The notes under the pieces are model-generated. The model searched no databases. It saw only the letters and a program-made list of their open reading frames with translations, and had not been told where the DNA came from. 34,127 bases of DNA from NCBI GenBank assembly GCA_024690865.1, contig JAILON010000028.1, positions 1-34,127 of the forward strand, in the 5' to 3' direction. Each line of letters begins with the position of its first letter. Position 1 is the stretch's first letter. Below, piece after piece: positions 20,764 through 28,366 of this stretch. Origin of the DNA: Treponema sp. GTDB lineage: Bacteria; Spirochaetota; Spirochaetia; Treponematales; Treponemataceae. The position numbers and the translations under genes are program-made.

Positions 20764-22761
20764 TTATTTGCCCTTGCTGGCGGCGGCCTTCACTGCGTCT
20801 GCAAAGAGCTTGTTCTGGTCGCTGCGTTCCGGGGCGGAGAATCCGGGGCCTCCATCCTTGTCTATGCGGTAGACTTCGGTCGTGTCCGTGATGTAGGCGG
20901 GGCTGGACGGATTGTTCACCCACCAGTCCAAGACGGAAATCACGCAGAGCGTGTACTTGAGCAGGTTCGCGTTGGTCGCCGACGTCACGTCATCCGGCCT
21001 CTTGGCACCCAAAAGCACATCCAGCCTCTTGGAAATGGGGTTGGGAATGTCGAATGAGTAGCGGCTCCACGGATTCAGGATTCCCAGCACCGGCTTCTTT
21101 CCCGCCTGGTTTTCGTCTATCCGGCGGACGAGCGTCGTCAGTGTGGTCTTCAGGTAATCTGCGCGGATGTTGAGGGGCCTGTACTTGCTGTCGTTCTGCG
21201 GCTTCGTGAGGGTCGGCGCGCTGAACTTGAGCGAGGGGAAGAAGTAGTATTTCGCCCGCCACAGCATGTTGTTCAGGTTCTCCTTGCCAAACTGGGTCTG
21301 GGGATAGTCCCTCTGGGAATAGGCCGTGTTCACGAATTGGCGCAGGTACTCTCCGTACTGCTTGAGGAACAGATCCTCGCGGTAGTTGGACCACTCTGAG
21401 AATATCGTGGAAAGGTCGTCGCCCTCCTCCTGGAAGCCTTCCTCCTCGCCCAGCTTGAAGCCCACGTTGCGGCAGCCCTGGAAGAAGTCCTCGATGATCT
21501 GCAGGAGGACCACCAGCACCTGTATGCCGTTCATCGGGCTGAGCATGTTGAAGCCGTCGTCAAACTTGTAGATGGGCTGGAAGTAGGGGAACATGTCGGG
21601 GTGCTTGTCCAAATTGGAGAATCCTGCGTCCGGGAACAGCTGCTCCAGAACCTTCAGACCGGACTTGGTCAAGTCGTCAAATTCGCCCATCTGCCGTATC
21701 GCAGGCTTCTTTTCCTCTTTCTTCACTTCTTCGACCTTTTCCTGTTCCGCAGGCTTTTCCTTTTCGGCAATCAGGAGGTCGAACTTTGACAGGCCCACGA
21801 ACTTGAGGATCTGGCCTGCCTGGCTGGTGAAGAACTTTGGATAGGTCTCGTAGCCGCTTCCGCACATCCGCATGAGCAGGGGGTACATCCCGCGCACCAT
21901 CTGGTCCACGACGTAGAGCCATTCGGTTATGCCCTGCTTGGCCAGGGTCTGCACCTGCGCCTTGTCCACCTTGGGGTACTGCACCAGGTCGTTGTAGATG
22001 TCCTTGATGAGCGTCGCAACCTTCTGGTCGCCTATGTAGTATACCGTCAGCAGCTCCTTGTAGACGGCGCAGACGAAGGGAACCATCATGCCGACGGTAA
22101 GCTCGCTGGAGTTCTCCTGCAGGGCCTCGCCCATTATCTTTATGTCGTGCACCGTCCACTTGCCGACGGACCTGAGGAATTTGAACTTGAGGTCCGTTTC
22201 CGTTGCAATTTTGGCCTTGTAGGTGTCCGGTGAAATCTGGATGAATGTCTTTATCGTGCTGATGAAGGCCTGGAGGTGGTCCACGTTGGACTTTATCTTG
22301 TAATCGCCGTAGCTCTTTGAAAGCTTCCGGCGGTTCTTCGAAGACAGGTTGTAGAAGAAGTTGAACACACCGCGGTCCGGCTTGAGGTCGTAGGCCTCGC
22401 TCATCATCAGCCTGTCTATCATCTTGATGTCGTGGGCAGTCATCTCCTGGAGATCGTCGTCGCTCTTTATCATCTTGCTTCCTGCCTTGTTCGGCATGCC
22501 TGTCGAACCTGACATCTTGGGCAGGTTCGCGCTGCCACTCTGGGCGGACACGTCTGAGGAAGACAGTCCAGACCCCTTGACGACGGCCCTGTTCCTCTTC
22601 TTGCTCTTCGGCAGACTGTCCGGATTCACCGGAACCGACCGCTCCTGCAGGACTTCCCCGCCTAAGACCTTCTGCATCTTCGCTGCTTCCACAGGGTCAA
22701 TCGGTCCGATATTCTGCCTCGTATGGTCCAGTGTTCCCGGAGCCAGCTTTTTTTCTGCCAT
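20764..22761 (-). CDS. Large cytoplasmic protein of unknown function, probably treponemal
   Basis: The frame is open further upstream, but ATG 22761 (MAEKKLAPGTLDHTRQNIGP) has a purine-rich ribosome-binding site (GGGGGAAG) and a promoter about 75 bp before it. The 665-residue product has no signal peptide or clear membrane helix. Its N-terminal about 110 residues are Ser/Lys-rich and probably disordered. A helical domain follows (from AHDIKMIDRLMMSEAYDLKP), then a Glu/Lys-rich hinge (EKPAEQEKVEEVKKEEKKPA), then a second helical and aromatic-rich domain (FFPSLKFSAPTL, LDWWVNNPSSPAYI). No catalytic motif is recognised. The style resembles large conserved treponemal hypothetical proteins, but this is impression only. 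Confidence 0.8.
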   Translation of the reverse strand: MAEKKLAPGTLDHTRQNIGPIDPVEAAKMQKVLGGEVLQERSVPVNPDSLPKSKKRNRAVVKGSGLSSSDVSAQSGSANLPKMSGSTGMPNKAGSKMIKSDDDLQEMTAHDIKMIDRLMMSEAYDLKPDRGVFNFFYNLSSKNRRKLSKSYGDYKIKSNVDHLQAFISTIKTFIQISPDTYKAKIATETDLKFKFLRSVGKWTVHDIKIMGEALQENSSELTVGMMVPFVCAVYKELLTVYYIGDQKVATLIKDIYNDLVQYPKVDKAQVQTLAKQGITEWLYVVDQMVRGMYPLLMRMCGSGYETYPKFFTSQAGQILKFVGLSKFDLLIAEKEKPAEQEKVEEVKKEEKKPAIRQMGEFDDLTKSGLKVLEQLFPDAGFSNLDKHPDMFPYFQPIYKFDDGFNMLSPMNGIQVLVVLLQIIEDFFQGCRNVGFKLGEEEGFQEEGDDLSTIFSEWSNYREDLFLKQYGEYLRQFVNTAYSQRDYPQTQFGKENLNNMLWRAKYYFFPSLKFSAPTLTKPQNDSKYRPLNIRADYLKTTLTTLVRRIDENQAGKKPVLGILNPWSRYSFDIPNPISKRLDVLLGAKRPDDVTSATNANLLKYTLCVISVLDWWVNNPSSPAYITDTTEVYRIDKDGGPGFSAPERSDQNKLFADAVKAAASKGK

Positions 22762-22836
22762 ATTTAGTCTTCCCCCTCCCTTGAGTTCTCTTTGCGAGAG
22801 TCGCCTTTTTTCTTCTTTCGACAAAAAATCTACCCA

Positions 22837-22865
22837 ATTATAGAGGATAAACAAATATATTTCAA
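22837..22865 (-). promoter_or_regulatory. Promoter of the 665-residue protein gene
   Basis: TTGAAA (22865-22860), exactly 17 bp, TATAAT (22842-22837). Transcription would start near 22830, leaving a leader of about 70 bases with a ribosome-binding site. This is a normal leadered gene. The remaining bases to 23000 hold no gene. Confidence 0.72.
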
Positions 22866-23000
22866 TTATTTCAATCAATTTATGGTCCCTCTCGGACGTG
22901 AATGCGTGCCCGGCTTTCCTTTCGGGCTGTGCGCCGCCTCTCACGGGGGGGCAGGGATGTCCGGAAAATTGGATAGGAAAAAACTTCAATCCTGCCGATT

Positions 23001-23006
23001 TATAAG
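23001..23006 (+). promoter_or_regulatory. -10 box of the LacI-fold/GGDEF gene
   Basis: TATAAG lies eight bases before ATG 23015. No recognisable -35 is at the right distance, and only a weak AAGAAAG stands before the ATG. Confidence 0.35.
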
Positions 23007-23014
23007 AAAGACGT

Positions 23015-24985
23015 ATGCGTGAACGGAAAAGGATTGCCCTCTTCATAGACTATGCGGAAACGGAATATTCCCAGAAGGTTGTCGCGGGGGCAAATTTGGT
23101 GTTGAAGGAGCGGGGCTACGATATCCTGATATTCCCGACCGGGGGCGGGGAAAGTCTTGTCATGTCCTACGACTACCAATATCTGTCGGTCGCTGCCCAT
23201 ATCAATGCTATGAACGTGGACGGGGTCATATTTGTCACTACTCAAGCCCTGAACTACTACGAGCAGGAGTTCGTCGAATCCTACATAAAGTCCTTCTCCT
23301 CCATCCCAACAGTCAGCATCGGCTACATCTACGGCAGCATTCCCAGCATCTTTGCAAACTCCGATGATGCCATGCGGGAACTGGTGTCGCACCTGATTGC
23401 CGTCCATAAGCGGAAGCGGTTTGCCCTGCTGGACGTGGCCAAGGGGGCCCAGGACGTGCAGAGCCGCAGGCAGGTGTTCTTTGATGTCCTGGCCGAGTAC
23501 GGCATCGACATCGACAAGGACAACGTGCTGATCGGCAACTTCGGCTACTACGATGCCTTCCAGGCTTTGGAAGACTACAGGAGGCGCAAAGGGGGCTTCG
23601 ACTTCGATGCCGTGGTGGCCCTCAATGATGAGATGGCCTTCGCCTGCATCGACTGCCTGAAGAAATACGGAATCCGCGTGCCGGAGGACGTTGTCGTCAC
23701 CGGTTTTGACAACAACAACCGGGCCATGCTGGGGGCGCCGCCCCTGACCACGGTTGACCAGAACATAGAGCTGCAGGCCGCCCTTGCTGCCGACAAGCTG
23801 TGCAACGTAATCGAAAACAAGAGCTACGAGCTCATAACGGCGGTCCACTCCCGCGCCGTCTACCGGCAGTCCTGCGGCTGCCTGAAACTGGAGGACGGCT
23901 TTTTCAAGGAGCGCGGCAGCAGCGGGGCGATCTTGAATTCCCGCTATGACGACAAGGGCTTCGGACTGGCCGAATGGCACGTGCGGCGGGGGGAATTTAC
24001 CCAGGCCATAAAGATGTTCACCAGTATGCAGGTAAACGATTCCCTTGACGAGTTCCGTTCCCACCTGAACAGCGACATGGTGACCTTCGGCATCGAAAGC
24101 GCGGCCATCGTCCTTTTTGAGAATCCTATAAACATGGACAAGGAGTTCTATTTTACCCTGCCGGATTCGGCGATGGTATTCACCGCGATGGACGGGGAGA
24201 CGGGCTTTACCCTTGACGACCAGTCGCCGCCCGTCAAGTTCCATCCCCGCAAGCAGATACTGCCGGACTACATCCTCAGCTCCCTGGACGGGATGTACGT
24301 CGTCTCCCTGTTCCGAAACTCCATCCTCTACGGCTACATGCTCTTCCGCCCCGGAAGGTTCGACATAACGGTCTATACGATGGTCTGCCGGATCATCTCC
24401 AACAACCTGGCGTCATCCTACTCGCTCAGCAAGTCCTTGGAGGAGAAGAAGGAACTGACCGACAAATTCAGCATCGTCCATGCCATATCCGTCACCGACG
24501 AGATGACCGGCCTTTTGAACAGGCGGGGATTCCTTTCGCTCGCAGAAAAGGCCCTGGACGCAAGCGAGTCAAGCCAAGGAAGCGGCATAGTCCTGTATGG
24601 CGACATAGACGGCCTCAAGAAGATAAACGACAGCTACGGGCACGCTGCGGGCGACAAGGCGATAATCGCCGAGGCCCAGCTGCTCAAGAAGCACTTCCGC
24701 TCTACGGACGTCATTGGGCGCATGGGCGGGGACGAGTTTGCCATCGTGGCCCCCTCGCTTGGCATAGCGAAGTATCAGGAAATACGCAGGAACCTTGACA
24801 AGGCCTGTGCGGACTGGAACAAGGAGTCGGGAGCTCCCTTCATCCTCTCCATCAGCCTGGGCTATGTCTCCTATCCGATTGTGGAAGCGGGTGCGGACGG
24901 CTACGACCTCAAGAAGCTTCTGAATTTGGCGGACAATGCCCTCTACTTCGAGAAGCGGGGCAAGCACTGTCTGCGGCAGGACTAG
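23015..24985 (+). CDS. Cytosolic LacI-fold sensor / GGDEF diguanylate cyclase fusion
   Basis: Residues 1 to about 290 form a LacI/GalR-type ligand-binding fold (RKRIALFIDYAETEYSQKVV, NVDGVIFVTTQ, DAVVALNDEMAFACIDCLKK, VVVTGFDN, LTTVDQN). There is no helix-turn-helix, signal peptide or membrane segment, so it senses a cytoplasmic ligand. It ends with RQSCGC at 284-289. A middle domain (about 300-470) of unclear type leads to a GGDEF domain (about 490-656). The active site RMGGDEFAIV is intact at 569-578, and RSTD lies five residues before GGDEF, the position of the inhibitory I-site RxxD. It should therefore make c-di-GMP with product feedback. It shares its sensor type and RQSCGC motif with the kinase at 10050-12263. 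Ligand unknown. Confidence 0.9.
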   Translation: MRERKRIALFIDYAETEYSQKVVAGANLVLKERGYDILIFPTGGGESLVMSYDYQYLSVAAHINAMNVDGVIFVTTQALNYYEQEFVESYIKSFSSIPTVSIGYIYGSIPSIFANSDDAMRELVSHLIAVHKRKRFALLDVAKGAQDVQSRRQVFFDVLAEYGIDIDKDNVLIGNFGYYDAFQALEDYRRRKGGFDFDAVVALNDEMAFACIDCLKKYGIRVPEDVVVTGFDNNNRAMLGAPPLTTVDQNIELQAALAADKLCNVIENKSYELITAVHSRAVYRQSCGCLKLEDGFFKERGSSGAILNSRYDDKGFGLAEWHVRRGEFTQAIKMFTSMQVNDSLDEFRSHLNSDMVTFGIESAAIVLFENPINMDKEFYFTLPDSAMVFTAMDGETGFTLDDQSPPVKFHPRKQILPDYILSSLDGMYVVSLFRNSILYGYMLFRPGRFDITVYTMVCRIISNNLASSYSLSKSLEEKKELTDKFSIVHAISVTDEMTGLLNRRGFLSLAEKALDASESSQGSGIVLYGDIDGLKKINDSYGHAAGDKAIIAEAQLLKKHFRSTDVIGRMGGDEFAIVAPSLGIAKYQEIRRNLDKACADWNKESGAPFILSISLGYVSYPIVEAGADGYDLKKLLNLADNALYFEKRGKHCLRQD

Positions 24986-25103
24986 CAGGCCGGCGGGACT
25001 GGTTGGTTGCCAAGGCCGACAGTAGTAGCGGCTGTCAGGAGAATACGTCCGGCTTGATTGAGGACCAGCGCCGGGACCGGCCGTGGAAGCTGCCCGGCTG
25101 TCC

Positions 25104-26444
25104 CTAGAAGCTGAATTTGAGCGAGATTGAAAGGGGACTGCTTGCTATGTTTTTGAGCGACAGGTCTTCGGCGTAGTAGCTGTGCCTCCAGAACTGGTTG
25201 TAGTGGTCCGTCTCGTTGTATTTATCCCTGTCTATCGACGGGGCGCGGATAAAGGAGCTGCCTATCTGCAGGCTGGCTCCGCCCATTTCAAAGCCCAGGG
25301 CAATGCCCGCCCCTATTTCAGGAACCCAGCCTTCTCCATTGTCTCCCCCCAGCCCCAGGTAGCGGTAGTGGTCGAAGTTCGCATGGTACAGGCCGAACAT
25401 GACGCCGCCCGTCACGGTCACATAGTCGCCCACCCGGCAGGAAAGGGCCACCGGCAACCTCACCAGGAAGTCCATGTTGCCTTTCCCGGCGTAGGGGTTG
25501 TATTCCCCCTTCTGGTGGGGAAGGCCCTTCCATTCGTTCAGCTTTTTTTCCAGGCCCATCGCCCCGTCGTCGTCGAGCAGCTCCCAGTAGCGGATGTCCG
25601 TCGGGTTCACGGCGTTGAAGTTGATGTGCCCGTAGGGGCGCACGCCCACCGTGTAGCGGCCGAAGTCCTTTGCGGCCCCTGCCCAGAAGGAGACCGTGTG
25701 GCTTGTCGCCACGTCGTCTATGTCAACCATGCTGCCCGGCCCGTCTATGGGGGGGACCAGCAGGTAGGAAAGGCCGAATCCCCTCATGCTGTCCCTGCTG
25801 AAGTCGAAGTTCGCCTGTATGCGGGGAAAAAACTTGTCGTTTCCCCAGGGGCCCAGGTGCCACATGCACAGGTCGCATCCCAGCGCGATCCTCGCCTTGT
25901 AGTCCCCGCTCCCGAATTTGGCGGCGAGGGTAAGGCCGGGCATGGCCATGCCTTCGCCCCCGGAAAGGCAGAAGTCGTAGTAGCGTGCCTGCGCCGAAAA
26001 CATTTTGCCGAACGCGAATGTTCCCGAAAGCCCCAGGTCCGTCATGTTTGCGGGCCATTTCTGAAAGTTCGCAATGGCGTTGTAGTAGGTGAATGCTCCG
26101 TAGATGCTGCCGTACTGCATGCTGGCCCCGGCGTTCCAGTAGTTCTCGTCCACGCCGGACTTCAGCACCGGGGCGGTAAAGTTCCTGTCCTTCAGGTGTT
26201 CGGTGAAGGCGGCCTCATAGTAGAAGACGGAAGTGTAGTCGTCGTAGTCGCTGCGGAATACCCCAAAGCTGCCGGTGTTTATTCCACTGTGCTGGCTGTG
26301 CCCGTAGTGCAAGGGGCGAGAGACTCTTTCGGGATTGACGATTTCCGCCGACCAGTTGTCCTCCGCGGCCGCCGCAAACAGTACCGTCAGGTATGCCGCC
26401 GACAGTATTGTGGTCTTCAGCGTTCCTTTCATTTTTCCTTTCAT
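25104..26444 (-). CDS. Outer-membrane beta-barrel protein
   Basis: An N-terminal signal peptide is clear (MKGKMKGTLKTTILSAAYLT then VLFAAAAEDN, cleavage probably after the Ala run). The mature part is rich in alternating aromatic/Gly strands (YGSIYGAFTYYNAIANF, VTVTGGVMFGLYHANFD, GAGIALGFEMGGASLQIGSS). It ends in SISLKFSF, with the terminal Phe typical of barrels inserted by BamA. At 446 residues it suggests a medium-sized barrel. No specific porin family is recognised. ATG 26444 overlaps the glycosyltransferase stop by 4 bp; ATG 26432 with AAAGGA just before it is an alternative start. The overlap points to cotranscription and translational coupling. Confidence 0.8.
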   Translation of the reverse strand: MKGKMKGTLKTTILSAAYLTVLFAAAAEDNWSAEIVNPERVSRPLHYGHSQHSGINTGSFGVFRSDYDDYTSVFYYEAAFTEHLKDRNFTAPVLKSGVDENYWNAGASMQYGSIYGAFTYYNAIANFQKWPANMTDLGLSGTFAFGKMFSAQARYYDFCLSGGEGMAMPGLTLAAKFGSGDYKARIALGCDLCMWHLGPWGNDKFFPRIQANFDFSRDSMRGFGLSYLLVPPIDGPGSMVDIDDVATSHTVSFWAGAAKDFGRYTVGVRPYGHINFNAVNPTDIRYWELLDDDGAMGLEKKLNEWKGLPHQKGEYNPYAGKGNMDFLVRLPVALSCRVGDYVTVTGGVMFGLYHANFDHYRYLGLGGDNGEGWVPEIGAGIALGFEMGGASLQIGSSFIRAPSIDRDKYNETDHYNQFWRHSYYAEDLSLKNIASSPLSISLKFSF

Positions 26445-27607
26445 TTCTTCTGCATGTCTTCCAACAGGTATCTTACTATTTTTTCAACGTCCGTGTCTAT
26501 TACGAGCCCCCGGCAGGCGGCCAGCGCTTTCCCATAGGACTCCTCGCTTGCAAAGATCCTGTTTATCTTCGCATAGATGTCGGCGGAATGCCGGATGAAG
26601 CTGCCTATTCCGTTGGCCCTGATGAACTCCAGGTTGCCTTTTTCCTGTCCGTATATGTAGTTGCTTATGATTATGGGCTTTTGCTGCGAGGCTATCTCCA
26701 TGATCGTGGACGTCCCGGCCTTGGATACCACCAGGTCTGAAAGCTTCACCAGGCTGTCCATGCAGTCCACGAAGCCGTATATGTGCAGGTCCAGCCAGGG
26801 GGCCACCTTGCGCACGAGTTCCAGCGACCGGTACAGGCCCTTGTTCCGCCCGCAGACGACGGCCACGCTGAAGGGTGCCTTGTGCAGCACGCACTGGTTT
26901 ACGAATTTGAGCGTGCCGGGCAGTCCTTCCCCCCCTCCGGCCAGAAGGACGACCCTCCTGTCGTGCCGGTAGCCGTATTTCCGCCTGAGGAAGTCCATTT
27001 CGTCCTTGTCGACGGGATGGGAGAACTTCTTGTTCAGGAGGAAGGGCACTATGCGCACGTTGTCCGCGGGGACCCCGCTGCGTATCGCGAAGTCGCGGAA
27101 CTGGGGGGATGCCACCAGGTAGGTCTGGTTCTTCAGGTAGAACCAGGCGGAAGGTCCGGTGAAAGGGTCGGTCGTGATGACCGTCAGGCGGATGTTCCTA
27201 CCGGTCTTCTTCCGTATGCTCCTGATTGCATCCACAAGGACCGGGGTCATGACGAAATGGAAGCTGACGATATCCGTTACCTGCTTCTCTTCCAGCACCC
27301 TTTTCAAGTAGGATTCCGTATGCAGGCGGACCGAGTGGCGGACGAGCGTCTGGAAGAACCTGAACTCGCCCAGGTTGTAGATGAGGGGCCAGGCGCCATG
27401 GATGTAGTTGCAGGATGTGGCGTATCCGTTTTCCACCAGGAGGCGGCCGCACCAGTTCTTTTTGTCGAAGCCGCACAGGAGCTCGACCTTCGTGTCGGGG
27501 GCGTAGTCGAAGAAGGCCTCCTGAAGGACTTCCGCCTGTGCTCTGTGACCGTTGCCTGTGTTTAGATATACGAGCAGGAAGTGCCTGTCGCCCTCACTTT
27601 CTGACAT
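26441..27607 (-). CDS. MGDG synthase/UgtP-like diacylglycerol glycosyltransferase
   Basis: This is a GT-B fold glycosyltransferase of the GT28 group (MurG, MGDG synthase, UgtP). The N-terminal half has the acceptor-side motif NTGNGHRAQAEVLQEAF and HFVMTPVLVDAIR. The C-terminal half has LLAGGGEGLPGTLKFVN and the nucleotide-sugar motif SKAGTSTIMEIASQQKPIII followed by YGQEKGN. It likely adds hexose to diacylglycerol at the inner membrane, making the glycolipids common in treponemal envelopes. At 388 residues it matches the family. A consensus promoter ends eight bases before ATG 27607, leaving almost no leader. It is coupled to the outer-membrane barrel gene and diverges from the LolA-like gene. 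The exact sugar is unknown. Confidence 0.85.
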   Translation of the reverse strand: MSESEGDRHFLLVYLNTGNGHRAQAEVLQEAFFDYAPDTKVELLCGFDKKNWCGRLLVENGYATSCNYIHGAWPLIYNLGEFRFFQTLVRHSVRLHTESYLKRVLEEKQVTDIVSFHFVMTPVLVDAIRSIRKKTGRNIRLTVITTDPFTGPSAWFYLKNQTYLVASPQFRDFAIRSGVPADNVRIVPFLLNKKFSHPVDKDEMDFLRRKYGYRHDRRVVLLAGGGEGLPGTLKFVNQCVLHKAPFSVAVVCGRNKGLYRSLELVRKVAPWLDLHIYGFVDCMDSLVKLSDLVVSKAGTSTIMEIASQQKPIIISNYIYGQEKGNLEFIRANGIGSFIRHSADIYAKINRIFASEESYGKALAACRGLVIDTDVEKIVRYLLEDMQKK

Positions 27608-27615
27608 ATTGTATC

Positions 27616-27644
27616 ATTATAGTTGCAAGTCCCCTTGCTGTCAA
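27616..27644 (-). promoter_or_regulatory. Consensus promoter of the glycosyltransferase, with palindrome in spacer
   Basis: TTGACA (27644-27639), exactly 17 bp, TATAAT (27621-27616): a perfect sigma-70-type promoter. The spacer contains GCAAG-TCCC-CTTGC (27625-27638), an inverted repeat that could be an operator. The -10 ends eight bases before the ATG. Confidence 0.85.
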
Positions 27645-27657
27645 TCTTGCGGAAGTA

Positions 27658-27686
27658 TTGACGATTTTGCCTCTTTCTTCTATTAT
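27658..27686 (+). promoter_or_regulatory. Promoter of the LolA-like operon
   Basis: TTGACG (27658-27663), exactly 17 bp, TATTAT (27681-27686), eight bases before ATG 27695. It stands back to back with the glycosyltransferase promoter, 14 bp apart, so the two may compete or be coregulated. Confidence 0.75.
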
Positions 27687-27694
27687 AAAGCGTT

Positions 27695-28360
27695 ATGAGA
27701 AAAGCTTTTGCGGTGCTTGTGCTGGCGGCATTCTGTGCCTGCCCGTCTTTTTCCCAGTCTATCTTGACGGCAAGTGAGTTTTTTAAGAGCGTGAGCGACT
27801 TTTACGGTTCCATACAGGATTACGAAGCCGACACCCAGATAACCGTCGGCAACGGCGGTGCCATGCGGGGCAAGGTTTCCTTCAAACGGCCCGAGATGCT
27901 TCGGATCGACTTTTCCCAGCCCGACGGGCAGACGATACTGTTCAACGGAGAGACCCTTGTCATCTATCTGCCCGGCTCTTCCGCGATACTCCAGCAGACG
28001 GTCAAAGGTTCCGGGGCCGCCGCCGCAACACCCGAGGGGCTTTCGTTGATGCGGCGCTACTACACGGTCGCCTACGAAAGCGGGCAGACCCCCGTTCCTC
28101 TCGAGGAAGGCAGCGAGGAGATGGTCGTGAACCTCATCCTCCGCCGGCGTTCCGGCAGCGAGGCCTTTTCAAAGATGCTGCTTTCCGTTGACCCTTCCAC
28201 GCGCCTCATTCGGCGGATTGTGGCTACGACGCCCGCCGACCTTGACTATATCTTCTACTTTTCAAACTACAGCCTGAACACGGGGATGGGCGAACAGCGT
28301 TTCATATACGACCCGCCGTCATCGGCAAACAACTACAACAATTTTCTTTTCTCGGAGTAG
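27695..28360 (+). CDS. LolA-like outer-membrane lipoprotein carrier protein
   Basis: This is a periplasmic chaperone of the LolA fold that carries lipoproteins toward the outer membrane. A signal peptide is visible (MRKAFAVLVLAAFCACPSFS). The mature part has the family pattern YGSIQDYEADTQITVGNGG, then GKVSFKRPEMLRIDFSQPDG and LFNGETLVIYLPGSSAILQQ. FCAC in the signal peptide could act as a loose spirochaetal lipobox, so a lipoprotein form is possible. At 221 residues it is normal. It is the first gene of a plus-strand operon and has almost no 5' leader. It diverges from the glycosyltransferase gene, which fits a shared envelope role. Confidence 0.83.
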   Translation: MRKAFAVLVLAAFCACPSFSQSILTASEFFKSVSDFYGSIQDYEADTQITVGNGGAMRGKVSFKRPEMLRIDFSQPDGQTILFNGETLVIYLPGSSAILQQTVKGSGAAAATPEGLSLMRRYYTVAYESGQTPVPLEEGSEEMVVNLILRRRSGSEAFSKMLLSVDPSTRLIRRIVATTPADLDYIFYFSNYSLNTGMGEQRFIYDPPSSANNYNNFLFSE

Positions 28361-28366
28361 GGCGGA

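Noticed and set aside
24986..25103. Terminator between the GGDEF gene and the barrel gene
   Set aside because: Only short imperfect stems (GACAG/CTGTC) without T-runs were found.
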